Source: Mytilisepta virgata (taxonomy: Eukaryota > Mollusca > Bivalvia > Mytilida > Mytilidae). From it: a DNA stretch of 64,000 bases. Shown in pieces: positions 46,144-57,081 of the stretch; the first letter of the stretch is position 1; every line of letters starts with the position of its first letter. The DNA lies in the NCBI GenBank assembly GCA_028015205.1, contig CM051521.1, positions 70,850,314-70,914,313 on the forward strand, given 5' to 3'. The notes beneath the pieces were generated by a model, which saw nothing but the letters and a program-made list of their open reading frames with translations, ran no database searches and was not told the origin of the DNA. A program made the position numbers and the translations under genes.

Positions 46144-46275
46144 ATTATGAATTGCTAGGCCTAAAATGATTATTATACATGCTGGTCCTATGGTTTTTTC
46201 TTCCTCTAAAGGAACTCCCTTATGAACCTTGTATGGAGAGGACTTATATAGGCATTCGCCTGCTGTCTCATCCTT

Positions 46276-46930
46276 TCAGATTATTTTTTCTGAATAAAAT
46301 ATGCTTAAGCTGAAGGGAACTCCCATATAATCAGAAAGAGAACGAAAAGCTGACCTTAATTCTGTACATTCGGTTGTGCAAGGTCGACCTACGAACAAGA
46401 AGTCGTCTAAACAGTGTTCGATCGACTCTTTTCCACTTATAAATATAATTATCCATACAAGAAATGAAAGCACAAACAAAGCACAGGATGCTGAACAGCC
46501 CATCGGAAGATATTTGTCAAAAAAGAACTGTCCCTTAAATTTAAAGCCAAACAAATCGAATTCGTCTGGATTAAGAATTAACCATTGAGAGGCGAATTTA
46601 ATGTCCATACGCGCTATTAAATCACATTTTTCCATTTCACTTATGGTAGACAAAACTTCGTCGAACGATGTGTACTGAACTGTCGACAATTCTGAATCAA
46701 TAGAAGTATTAATGGTGTCGCCTTGGGGATTCGCCAAGTGTTGTGTCATACGCCACCCCCCCCCCACCCATTTTTTTGGGGGGGGGAACAAGGACTATCG
46801 GAGACAACCAAAGGTTAACAACAGGTTTATCATTAAATGGTCCCGTAATGCGACCAGCAACAACCTCTTTAAAAAAAATTCTTCTAATTAAAATTCATAG
46901 TCCCTTGCTGAGATTAATCATTGCACTTGA
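46276..46930 (-). pseudogene. Reverse transcriptase of the DIRS element
   Basis: The order on the minus strand is a GPFNDKP...NLWLSPI approach, GGWRMTQHLANPQGDTIN, CDLIARMDIKFA (first Asp), FKGQFFFDKYLPMGCSASCA, and IEHCLDDFLFVG (second and third Asp as LDD, in place of the usual YxDD). Two frames, separated at a poly-C/G tract near 46750-46790. Confidence 0.75.
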
Positions 46931-47567
46931 ATCATTTGAGACTCGCGGTCCGTCATAATTAACCCTAAAACCATTGAAAAATCCATATAATATAATTTTT
47001 TCATCTTTCCTATTTAGATAAAGTTAAAAAAAATTACGACAACCTTTCCACTTTAACGGGTGTACTGCCTAGCTGCATTAATTGGGTCAGACTGGCGGTT
47101 TAACGCGGGATTCGGGAATCGAAATCCATGCCCTAAGCCTTGAGAACGGAAACCACCTCGCTGGTTATTATAAAATTACCATTTCTATTACCTGCGGGAA
47201 AATTTGCATGTTGTGGTGGCATTGATGTTATACAGCTGAATCAAGCCCAGTACACTTAATACATCTACCTTTATTATTGAAATCATAACACTTTCGATCC
47301 ATACTGCGTCTGTGTTTCATTGAAAGAAATTTGAGTTTGAGAGTGAGAGTGAGACATGCATACTACCCACAGCTCCATGTCCACATTTCCCCATGACATG
47401 GAGGGTGTTGAGATTGTCGCGGAAAATTGTCTGTTTATAATTTGTATTGGTCTTTGTTGACGTCGCTTTGTTGATGACGTCGCCTTGGGCGGAAGTACTT
47501 TCACAAGAATACAAGAAACGTCAACTGTCAATCTGTTCTAGTTTTTATCTGTCGTAGTAAAAAAAAT

Positions 47568-48130
47568 AACAATCCAAAGATACTAATATTAGATATAGTA
47601 AATTTATACTATGCTGTATACGACGCATTTCGTACATATTATCAGGTTTTCTGCAAACGTATATCGTAAAATATCAGCCGCGAGACACAATGTGAAGCTT
47701 TTTCGGCGAGTGAACGTAGGAACGAGCCAAAAAGCTTCATATTGTGTCGAGCGGCTTATATTTTACAATATTTGTTTGAAGAAAACTTGATGATAAATTT
47801 ATCGTATTGAAAACTAGCAATCTGAATGGAATTTCTTACTTTTCAATGGCCATCCGCCTATAACCGGATGTTTTCCTGATATATTCGGGTCAACGTTGGG
47901 TCAAACATTATGACGTCGCTGATATATTCGGGTCAGCTCATATTAGGGTCGGGTCAACTCTTTACGACGTCACAGTGCCGAAATACGGAAATTCTGAAGG
48001 CCTCAGCAGGTCGATATAGCCAAATTTCAGCTAAGGAGCTCTACCATGTGCAACATAAGGAATGAACCCTTATTATTTCTATTATTTTTGAATTTTGCTA
48101 AACACTGGTAATTTCTGTAACAAATCAATG
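47568..48130 (-). repeat. Terminal-repeat unit, inverted copy
   Basis: Starts caatccaaagatactaatat and ends near aacaaatcaatga. Its two end portions match the complement of 49848-50137; the middle 47640-48000 is unique, with its own inverted segment (cgagacacaatgtgaagctt / gaagcttcatattgtgtcga type, 47690-47755). Confidence 0.75.
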
Positions 48131-49064
48131 AAGCTGAAGGAAAAGTTAAATTCGACCCGATGACTTTTTTGAAAAGTAAATATGAAGATGTTAAAAACAA
48201 GCTCAAAAATACAATAAAAGAAAAAGGTGGTATAAAATGGTACTTTGTCCATAAACATCAAAATGACAAGAAAAAATGGTGATCAACTAGAAACAGCAGA
48301 ACCACATTTTCGTGGTAAATTTCAAACAAGCTTGAAATTTGAAGATATAGATGACGGTTTAAAAGAATCAATAAAGAAGATGTTCAACTCGTTTATCGAA
48401 TACCAGAGGCAAGGCAGTAATTGGGCAATAGAAAGAATTGTAGATTTGACAATACATATGGCGCGCTACAGACCACTGAAAGGATCCAGCTATATTCCAC
48501 TTCCAATCAAATTAAGATTTAAGCATGCTATCATCAACGTGAAAAACAAGGATAATAAATGTTTTATGTGGTCAATTCTAGCTGCGTTGTATCCTGCAAA
48601 GCGGGATGGCGAGCGTATTTGGAAATATAAAGAACATGAATCGGAATTAAACTTTAAAGGAATATCATTTCCTGTGAAAATGGAAGATATTCCGAAATTC
48701 GAGAAGCACAACAACATATCTATAAATTTGTTTGGTTACGAGAAGAATTGCGTTTCCGCAATACACGTCACTAGTTTTAGATTTGAGATACAGATTAACC
48801 TGCTTTTGATATCAGACAATAGGAAATCTCACTATTGTTATATAAGGGATTTGAATAAGTTATTAGCTGATCAGAAGACTCATCAAAATCGTCATTACTA
48901 TTGTCTATATTGCTTACAAGGCTTCACCAAAGAACGGATTCTAAATGATCACAAACCATACTGTCAAACACATGGACCACAGAGAATTGAAATGCCAAAG
49001 GAAGACGACAAATGGTTATTTTACAAAGACATTCGTAAGCAACTCAAAGTACCTCCGTACCAAC
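48120..49064 (+). pseudogene. Polinton/Maverick-type DNA polymerase B, N-terminal fragment
   Basis: A 278-codon frame (48245-49081) plus an upstream piece in another frame (KEKGGIKWYF near 48220). Recognisable stretches include LKGSSYIPLPIKLRFKHAII, CFMWSILAALYP, MEDIPKFEKHNNISINLFGY, SHYCYIRDLNKLL, and a zinc-finger-like YYCLYCLQGFTKERILNDHK. These match the region before the exonuclease domain of the protein-primed family-B polymerases of Polintons. It stops before the catalytic domains. Only described here as an old, broken copy. Confidence 0.7.
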
Positions 49065-49078
49065 TGTTAAAGCACCTG

Positions 49079-49424
49079 TAAAATCTACTCCAGTGACTGT
49101 AAAAGGAGGTGCTTCCTGTAATCTAATTTTGGGTAACGGCGGTGGGTCTGGTCGATTATAAGGTTTTCCAATAACTCGTAGACAAGTGACACATCTGTGC
49201 AGAATCTTTTTCACATACTGGCGGATAGCTGGTATCCAAAACATCTGTCGTATATAGGTCATGATCGATGAAGTCCGGAGTGAAGTAAACGTTCATAAGC
49301 GTCCTCACAATTAACTCACTAAGTGGATGGTTTGCGGGTATCAGAAAGGGGTGTTGTAGAATCACTCCTATAAACAAAACACCCCTTTCTGATACCCGCA
49401 AACCATCCACTTACATAAATTTTC
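49079..49424 (-). other. 346-bp inverted segment within the BEL/Pao integrase
   Basis: Bounded by the 14-base inverted pair aactgttaaagcac (49065-49078) and gtgctttaacagtt (49425-49438). Mentally inverting the segment makes the integrase continuous on the plus strand across the GALTV position. Confidence 0.75.
49320..49413. repeat. Perfect 36-bp-arm foldback
   Basis: Arms 49320-49355 and 49378-49413 (taagtggatggtttgcgggt ... and complement) around a 22-base loop. It lies inside the inverted segment near its right end. Confidence 0.9.
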
Positions 49425-49784
49425 GTTCAGTGCTTTAACAGTTAAAAACAGTGACGGAAGTCTATCGAAAGCATACATATGTTAATTTACATGTGCTGTG
49501 ACACGTGCAGTACACCTAGAAATGGTACCGAATTTATCCGAACAGTCTTTCATTCAAGCTTTCCGTCGTTTCTCCAGTAGAAAATCGTTACCGAGATAAT
49601 GCAACGACCTTTGTCGCTGGGTCAGAGGAGCTTAAACGACTTTGTACATCACCAACAGGATTAGCATGGAAGTTCATACCGAAAAGAGCACCTTGGTACG
49701 GAGGGTTTTGGGAGAGACTTATTGGTTGAACAAAAACAAGTCTGCGAAAAGTATTTGGTCGATCCCAAGTAAGTATGGAAACTA

Positions 49785-50137
49785 TGGTGGACCCTACTTC
49801 CCCGAGGGTATTCGTCAACCCAGTCGTCAGACTTGTCTGAGATGATTAATCATTGATTTGTTATAGAAATAAGCAGTTTTTAGCAAAATTCAAAAATAGT
49901 AGAATTACTAAGGGTTCATTCCTTGTATTGCACATGGTAGATCTCCTTAGCTGAAATTTGGCCTCCTATTTCGGTATTTTTTGTTATGAGTACTTCTTGT
50001 TTTAAAATAAGTTTGGTTTCTGGTCTTCCAAATGTTTCGGTTTTAATGCTGCTGATGAGAGGTAACTCCTTGAAATGCGTCGTATACAGCATAGTATAAA
50101 TTTACTATATCTAATATTAGTATCTTTGGATTGTTAT
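49785..50137 (+). repeat. Terminal-repeat unit, direct copy inserted in BEL/Pao
   Basis: From ggtggaccct and caacccagtcgtcagacttg through cttagctgaaatttggc to the end tatctttggattgttatttt. Matches the inverted unit at 47568-48130 and the units at 63620-64000. It interrupts the integrase/DUF5641 junction. Confidence 0.75.
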
Positions 50138-50485
50138 TTTATTTACAAACTGTTGGTACGGAATAGAGTGCATCTTAAACGACAGAAACGGAAATAGAGT
50201 GTATCTTAAACGACAGACCCCTAACTTTTCCATCGTCCGACATCAGAGATAGTGAAACTCTTACATCGTCGCATCTATTGTACGGCAGAAATATTGCATC
50301 TTTACCTTATCCTCAAATTGACATTGAGGAATCAGATTATCAACATATGGATTCATGTAATATTCAAAGACGTGTAATACAACAAACTATGGTAATTCAA
50401 CATTTTTGGGCCCGGTGGAAAGCTGGATATCTCACGTCATTACGAGAATATCACAATTTGACAGGAAAAATGAACAAACTATAAG

Positions 50486-50855
50486 TTGATATCATCATTT
50501 AGGAAATTTTACGGTCGTCATCATGAATTGATTGACCGATACAGTGTTCCAACATCTAAGATGATGTTGGACCTGTTCCCACTGTCGCAACATTTCATGT
50601 ACCTCCACCGATTTGTGACTACCGGATTTACTTTGTTGAACTTCACGACGGGTGCGTATACTGAGCAGGAACTGATTTACCTTCCGGAGCACCTGAGTTC
50701 ACTCTTGGTTTTTATAGGAGTTCGTGTTATTCATTGTTTTTTAGTTTTCGGTGTTTGTTTGTTGTGCTTGTGGTTGTTCGTTTGTCTTCCCGGGTTTTGT
50801 CTGTCTAATGGATTGCGTTTTTTGGATTGCTCCTTAGGTATGTTATATGTTTGTC
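50486..50855 (+). repeat. Dispersed repeat inserted in BEL/Pao
   Basis: A non-BEL segment containing acggtcgtcatcatgaattg, tttgtgactaccggattta, cacgacgggtgcgtatac, ttaccttccggagcacctg. I recall these as a very common mussel repeat. BEL/Pao coding resumes at about 50860. Confidence 0.6.
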
Positions 50856-51379
50856 CTCTTTATCAAAGTAGGCGATATTGTTCAAATACACCATGAGTCA
50901 ATGCAAACATCAACTTTAAATCAATCAATATTATCTCAGGCCAAGTTAAATGGGATTGTACGACCCATCGTCCGGCAACGGACCACGTGGTCGATTGGCA
51001 AGAGTACTGAAAAAAGGGGGTTCATCTACATTAATTACTTAATTCGTATAAATCTAACCTGATTTTTTTTTTAAAAAGGCTTACAATGAAAAACTGTCTA
51101 GTAAATTAAACCAACGACTATAAAATTTCAACTTGTCTGACCCTGCAGCCACGGCCAAATGTGAGGATTCCCCTAAATTAAATTATTAAATATGTAAAAT
51201 TCTACCATGAAAATTATTTGGAGACATCTTACAGTTAAAATCTAATCTAAAACAAAACCAACAATTAGGCTTTTGGCTTGTTTTACTCACGTCGGCTTCC
51301 ACGTGGTCAAACTGTCTTGCTAAAAATCTGTTGCAATTGCTTTGGATACTTGGATACTTGGCTGTTGAAACCAACTCAT

Positions 51380-52580
51380 TGAAGGTCGGCTCTCAATGCC
51401 CTTTTAAAGGATGCTAAAGTCTTTGTTTGGACTGTCCTCTAAGAACGTTTGTTTCAGTGATCAATTACACGGTTCCCAAAGAATTGTTTTCGCACTTCGG
51501 TTCTACTAAAACTTTTGGCTAATTAAGAAGAATGACCACGCAACGGACGAAATGGCTCTTTAAAAAAATAGATCGCTAGGTTTCTCAACCAAACCATTGA
51601 AATACTTATATGTTTCAGTTAAGTCAGTAAACATTCCCCTTTTTTACCAAAGATTCTAAACGGATAGGTCCCAGAGACAAATTCAAACATTTTTCTGAAT
51701 AGCTTCTAATTTCAGTATATCAGATTTTAACCATGGACTCCACACTGGAGAGGTTTTAACTTTAACTGCTGTTAGTGAGTTAAATAACGCTTGATGAGGC
51801 CAATTTTCTAGTAAGCCTTACGAGCAATATGCTGTACATGACTGGAAGGTTTCAAGTTACTACAAATGAAAACTCTTAAGTCTTTCTGTTCGGTGACGGA
51901 ATTCAAATAAATTCCATTAAGAGAATAAAAATATTTTACGGATTCTCTAAGACGCAATACAAAACATTTCTGAGCGTTGGTATTCAATAACCAAAGTTTT
52001 GATCATGCAGAGAATTTATTCAAATCTTGTTGAATTTTTTGACAATCACCTTCATTACTGGAAGGGTCGTAGAGTTTAGTATCGTCAGCAAACAATTTTG
52101 CAGTGAGATTTGCAAATCGATGACAAATAAGAGGAAAAGGATGGTCCTAGTATTGACCATTGCGGAATACCGCTAGTTACATTTTTCCATGATGAGTGGC
52201 CATTACCGAGAACTGCCCTTTGTTTTCTGTTAGACAAAACTTTGCAGATCCAATTTAGGAAAACACCACGGATATTATAATGTTCAAGTTTTCGAAATAA
52301 ACGTTCACGAGGCACTGTATCGAAAGCCTTGACAACGTCCAAATAATTTATGTCTTCAGGAATACAAGAATCAAAGGACAAAGTCCAGCCATTCAAACAT
52401 TCTTATAGTTGACGAACACAAGAACATCTCTGTTGAAAACCATGTTGATTACATGAAATTTATGTTATTACGAAGGAGGAGTTCCAAAATTTGGTCAAGG
52501 ACCAAACGTTCTAATAATTTAGCTATCTGACTATTTAAAGTGACAGGTCTATATTTTTTACATAACCGGCGAGATCCATT
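51380..52580 (-). pseudogene. LINE reverse transcriptase, C-terminal half
   Basis: On the minus strand: NYLDVVKAFDTVPRERLFRK (first catalytic Asp), TSGIPQWSILGP (GIPQGS box with G to W), AKLFADDTKLYD (FADD box at about 52075-52100), and downstream helical pieces. The catalytic Asp triad is visible but the chain is broken by several shifts and stops. Confidence 0.8.
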
Positions 52581-52589
52581 TTAAACCAG

Positions 52590-53445
52590 AAATCTACGAT
52601 TACAAAGTTCGTCTCGTAGGCCGCTTGGTATCGAAGAACTGAACTCCAATGTAAAACTTAACCTAAGTAAATGAAGAGCAATAAGTAGGTCAAAGTGACC
52701 TAATTTTGGTGGGAGGATGTGTTACTCCCCCAGATGCATCCTCACACCAAGTAATATGATTGTAGGTCGCTTAGTATCAGAGAACTGAACTCGGACGTAA
52801 AACGTAACCTAAGTCAATGAAGCGCAATAAGTAAGTCAGACTGACCTAATTTTGATGGGAGGCTGTTTTACTTCTCGAGATGCACCCTGACACCAAGTTA
52901 TATGACTGTAGACCGCTTGGAATCAGAGAACTGAACTCGGACATAAAACTTAACCTACGTCAATGAAGCGCGATAAGAAGGTCAGAGTGACCTAATTTTG
53001 GTGGGAGGCTGTTTTACTCCGCGAGATGCATCCTCACACCAAGTAATATGAATGTAGGTCCCTTGGTATCGGAGAACTGAACTCGGACGTAAAACTTAAC
53101 CTAAGTCAATGAAGCGTGATAAGTAGGTCAAAGTGGCCTAATTTTGGTAGGAGGCTGTGTTACTCCCGAGATGCACCCTGATACCAAGTAATATGATTGT
53201 AGGTCACTTTGTATGCTAAAACTGATCTTTGACATAAAACTTAAAAGCCAGTAAACCGTGTAATATTGGTCAAGTGACCTTCATTTTATGTCACATGGTC
53301 AGTCTCTTCATCATGCACCTGCACACAAAAATATATGGCCCTACGTCAACTAGTAACTGAGAACTGGCTGTAGACGCGCACGCGCACACGGACGTGGACG
53401 CCGGGTGACTCCAATAGTCCCCCCTCCACTTCGTTGAGGCGAACT
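52590..53445. repeat. ~146-bp tandem array splitting the LINE reverse transcriptase
   Basis: Four units with gagaactgaactcggacgta, aaacttaacctaagtcaatg, gtcaaagtgacctaattttg, gtgggaggctgt and accaagtaatatgattgtag, then a GC-rich acgcgcacgcgcacacggac tract and a weak terminal stem near 53423-53439 (cctc/gagg) before aactaaaaa. Design as in the hairpin-ended families. Confidence 0.8.
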
Positions 53446-54180
53446 AAAAAGAGGAGTAATATTACCAGTTCTCCAGTCCTCGGGAACAGTTCCAGTTAGA
53501 ATTGAGTTATTAAATAAAGTGCATGGTGTAATTGCAAAACTACGAGTTCTTGTTAACACGTTAACATGAATATTGTCAGGGCCAATAGATTTGAATAGTT
53601 TTACGTTCGCCAGCTTCTTAGAAACCTGATCAATAGTAAAAGGTATAAAATAAAAAATATTTTCCACTCTCGGTGTAAAGGTGGTTCGACTGTTAGTACA
53701 GATCAGAAAACTCATTCAAAGCTTCGGCTTTATCATTATCATTTCCCAATAACTTATTATCTACTTCTAAATTGTCAACGGCTGATGACGTCTTATTAAA
53801 TGTTCTAGTGTAAAATTATAAAAACGCTTGGGTTTTCTTTCAATAATTCTACTAGTTTATCCTCATAGTCTGCCTTAGATTGTTTTTTAAACAATCCTTA
53901 TAATTCTGTTTGTTCTTTTCATATTTATTCAAGTAACAATTTAAATTTCTCTGTTTACATTTCAACCAAGAGTTTCGCTTCTTTCGCCTAGCACGCCTTA
54001 CTGACTTGGATCGAACCCAAGGAGGGTCTAATTTTGCACCCTCTTTTACTAGCTTATAAGGAATATATTTGTCAACTAAGTCGTAATAAGTTTATTTTAT
54101 CAAGTTCCACTGTTGATTAATAGGTTTACATCTAAGCAATTTATTCCAGTCAAAATTACTAAGTTCATTATTAAAACCAT
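53350..54180 (-). pseudogene. LINE reverse transcriptase, N-terminal part
   Basis: Frames read IPFTIDQVSKKLANVKLFKS then IGPDNIHVNVL and CTLFNNSILTGTVPEDWRTG, the usual K-S-x-G-P-D-x-I and P-x-x-W-K-x-x-x-I-T-P-x-F approach. Upstream pieces include WVRSKSVRRAKRRKRN near 53960. Confidence 0.75.
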
Positions 54181-54850
54181 CATTATTATATTACTATATA
54201 CAACTTTTATATAGCGCCAATACTAAAAATATTACTCTAAGCGCTTTACATATGTACAATGACAAAATATAAAAAATACATTATACAATACAATATGTGC
54301 ATATAAAAATATGTTTAAAAAAGAAGATGTTAAGTGTTTTGTAAAAAAGACCAAAATTTGATATTGGATAAAACATTTAAGATATAAAAAATGAAACAAA
54401 TACAATGAAAATAGATAATGAAAGAATGGATAATCAAATAAAAAAATAAAAGATATAGAATCGTGGCATAAAGGAAAGGAGATTACATTGTTTTGATAAA
54501 ATATATAAATTTAATCGTTAAAATATTTGAAACTTAAAAGCATTAAAATAAATAAAGGGATAAATACCTAATAACAAATAATAATGATAAAAAATTAGAT
54601 TATAACAAAAAATATATATATCATATACATAAAGTGGCAAGATAATGTCGATACGGACGTCAATGATAAAATAGAAAGAATGAACATCAAATGTAAACTG
54701 TAAGGAATGTCACTCATATGCCAGCTTGAACAGGTAAGTCTTAATATATTTCTTAAAACGCTCAAATAATTGTTCATGTTGTATACTTGGTGGTAAACTG
54801 TTCCATGCTTTAGATGATGCCATGTCAAAAATCATAGTCACCACGGCTGT
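54180..54850. repeat. AT-rich repeat inserted in the LINE
   Basis: Begins ttttatatagcgccaatact ... ctaagcgctttacat, a motif pair seen in dispersed invertebrate repeats, and continues AT-rich to about 54850. It separates the endonuclease and reverse transcriptase parts. Confidence 0.5.
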
Positions 54851-54859
54851 ATAAGAAAA

Positions 54860-55300
54860 ATTTTCGTTGAATATAATTAACTCTCGGTTTCAAAAGTTTC
54901 ATGACAAAGGAAATACTATAATGATCACTAGTACTAAACTTTTCATCAACAGAGAAATTATCAATAAGGTCAAGATTACTAGTTAATAGCAGATCCAGAA
55001 TAGTATTACCTCTTGTTGGTTTATCTATCTATAAGTTGATGCATACAATTTTCTTCTAAGATATTTTCAAATACATTGTCAAGTTCATGAGGAGAAGAGT
55101 AAGCATTCCAATTAATATGTCTAAAGTAGTATGACATCATAAGTACAAGCTTTACTAATTGATTCACAATTGCCGATACATTAGAAATTTTTCCTCTGTC
55201 TGGTCTATAAGCTACACCAAAAATAATGTTCTTGTTGGGCGGTGGTGAAAGTTTACACCAAAATCTCAGCATTAACTACGTGCATCTGCAAATTCAACAG
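54860..55300 (-). pseudogene. LINE endonuclease (EEP) fragment
   Basis: Minus-strand pieces: NKNIIFGVAYRPDRG (the G-V-x-Y-R-P block), HINWNAYSSPHELDNVFENI, then ILDLLLTSNLDLIDN and STSDHYSI (the catalytic SDH). Broken by shifts near 55020. Confidence 0.7.
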
Positions 55301-55983
55301 GATTTAAATCAGTTTTAACTTAAAGTAAAATGCCTCCACCGTCTTGCAAGGTGTAAGTACCTTTATCATAAAAATTTATGTCACGATCTAGTCATTAATC
55401 TGAAATTCTGAGTTAAGTATATTATTGTCAAACCAGGTTTCACAAACTGCAATAATGTTTCTCACTAAGAATAAGATCTGCAAACTTAATATGCAAACAC
55501 TGAGCATTAACAAATTTAACTTTAATAGAACTATCAACGAAACGATTAGAATTCAACCTAAAAAATGAATAATAACTGTCAGAAATAACGTATTTACATC
55601 TGTGAATGAACTACTATGGGTATTTATCCTTCTCCCTCCTGACTCTCCTATGGAAGGGGGTCATGCTTCAAATTCCTAGTCGCTGGTTTCGTACTGGCTC
55701 GTTTTTCTGAGCAATTTTACGTGCTTTTCTCAATTTTGCCTCGCGTTTGCGTTGCAACACTGTAAGATCAGTGTTTTTAAAGATATTTGAAATCTCTGAC
55801 TCATCACTACTTACCAATACGGTGGTATATCTTGAAATGGTGGGCTACATTGACTGGGATTTCAGGCAGGCCTAAGTGATCCAAAAGGTTCTTAGCATCT
55901 TCAACATTGGAAGAGTCGATTTCGGGAAAGCCGCGAATAATAATGCTATCCTCACGTTTCCGAATCTCACCAGGCTCCTTAAC

Positions 55984-56550
55984 TTAGTAATCTAATCGTT
56001 TTGCAAGTGTATGCATGTCTTCGGTCATGCCTTCAATTCTCAAACGGTGAGACTCAATATCGGCTTCAATATTGTCAACAAGGGCCTTTTCCGCTTTGTG
56101 CGAGATTTTACCCTTCAATTCGGTAAACTTAGCGTCAAACTTTTTCATATACTCGGCACAAGGCTCTTCTATTTCAAAGTCACTTCTTATACATTTTATT
56201 GCCTGTTCCCGACATAATAGACATAACCAACAAGCATCCTGATGATCTCTGTAAAAACTATACTCATTAACTGCTATTTTCAGACAATCAACATAAAAAT
56301 AGAGCTGACATCTTTCACACTGCATAAGCATATATATTCCACTTTCAAAAATGTTACAACAAATTTTGCAAGATTCCTCATCGTCACAAGCAATAACATT
56401 GTAAGAGTTACCAGAGACTTTTCTTGAGGTAGTAGGACGGGTAGTATATTTAATCGAAGACTGGCCTTTTTTGCTATTTCTATCGTTGTTACTAACAGAT
56501 TTCACTGAAGAACCTGCAATATTGCCCGAAGTAGAGCCATTAGACACCAA
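55984..56550 (-). pseudogene. LINE ORF1-like protein with PHD-like finger
   Basis: A 188-codon frame. The N-terminus is Ser/Asn/Lys-rich. Residues 61-113 carry C61-x2-C64, C78-x2-C81, Tyr86 where a PHD finger has His, C89, and C110-x2-C113 in WLCLLC. The C-terminal ~75 residues are a charged helix (FDAKFTELKGKISHKAEKAL, RLRIEGMTEDMHTLAKRL) likely to form a coiled coil. PHD-type ORF1 proteins are known in some LINE clades. The His-to-Tyr change and broken partner frames suggest it is not maintained. Confidence 0.65.
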
Positions 56551-56969
56551 CGGGAACGAGGATGGTCATTTCTAGAACGTGTTCGGATGTTGTGAGCTTT
56601 GGCTACACTATGCGCTCACATCTTACAGTGTTTAAATAAAAATGGAGTAATGTCAATATGATAATTTCTTTTTGGGACTAATTTGTGCACTGATGACTCT
56701 GGATTAACACTTTAAACCCAGGGCATTGAACAATGACTCAATGGTTCTTCACCGGAACCGGAGGTTTTTCCTTTTGAAATCCATTTTTTCAGAAATTGGC
56801 TACTGAAATACACAAATGAATGTTGTATATTCAACATTACTACAATTACGCTTAAAAATAAACTTTTAAAATTAATGTCTGCAAAAATATAACGTGATAC
56901 ATTGGTATTTTTACTCCACTGTCGATCACTATAATAATTCTTGCAGTCAGAATAAATTGACATATTGTC

Positions 56970-57080
56970 AATTTAAGCTTGTGACGTAAGCTCCTTTATC
57001 ATTTTTCAATTGATGCATTTCATTTCTATACAGTAGTATCATGCACAATATGTAGATGTGCAATAAGGATTTAGAATTAG
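56970..57080. repeat. Single unit of the 43-kb hairpin family
   Basis: gcttgtgacgtaagctcctt, gtatcatgcacaatatgtag and atgtgcaataaggattt match the ~190-bp units at 43330-43920. The preceding 56551-56969 has no recognised feature. Confidence 0.5.
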
Positions 57081-57081
57081 C

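Larger units (their letters stand above)
44124..47300 (-). mobile_element. DIRS-like tyrosine-recombinase retrotransposon, degenerate
   Basis: Minus-strand pieces appear in the order gag-like zinc region (near 47290, CYDFNNKGRC...HQCHH), reverse transcriptase, RNase H, tyrosine recombinase and an SGNH-hydrolase-like tail. This order and the recombinase in place of an integrase identify a DIRS-type element. Many frameshifts and stops; no split direct repeats found. Confidence 0.75.
49065..51060 (+). mobile_element. BEL/Pao retrotransposon 3' pol fragment, rearranged
   Basis: Integrase zinc-binding part on the minus strand at 49079-49410 (MTYIRQMFWIPAIRQYVKKI, RCVTC, PPFTVTGVDFTGAL). Integrase core on the plus strand from 49425 (LSKAYICLFTCAVTRAVHLE; EQSFIQAFRRFSSRKS; then WKFIPKRAPWYGGFWERLIG). 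The C-terminal DUF5641-type part is at 50190-50484 and 50856-50900 (LLYGRNIASLPYPQ; VVIQHFWARWK-like; VGDIVQIHHES). Two foreign repeats interrupt it (49785-50137, 50486-50855). Confidence 0.75.
51180..56550 (-). mobile_element. Near full-length but degenerate LINE (CR1/Jockey-like)
   Basis: Minus strand, in order: an ORF1-like frame with a PHD-like finger (56550-55984), endonuclease pieces (55300-54870), then reverse transcriptase pieces (54180-53350 and 52590-51380). Two insertions of other repeats (54180-54850; 52590-53445) and numerous stops and shifts. The reverse-transcriptase C-terminal stretch (LRGHSS...VRKQFFGNRVIDH, near 51500) ends the coding part. Confidence 0.75.

Noticed and set aside
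49378..49413. Foldback at 49.3 kb as a transcription terminator or CRISPR-like repeat
   Set aside because: It is a single perfect foldback in a transposon fragment of a eukaryotic genome; no array and no adjacent gene end.
47568..50137. A complete Polinton bounded by long TIRs
   Set aside because: Only an N-terminal polymerase fragment is present, the enclosed region is 2.6 kb, and the terminal unit also occurs alone inside BEL/Pao sequence and at the right edge.
52590..53230. 146-bp repeats as a CRISPR array
   Set aside because: Units are head-to-tail without variable spacers and lie in eukaryotic DNA.
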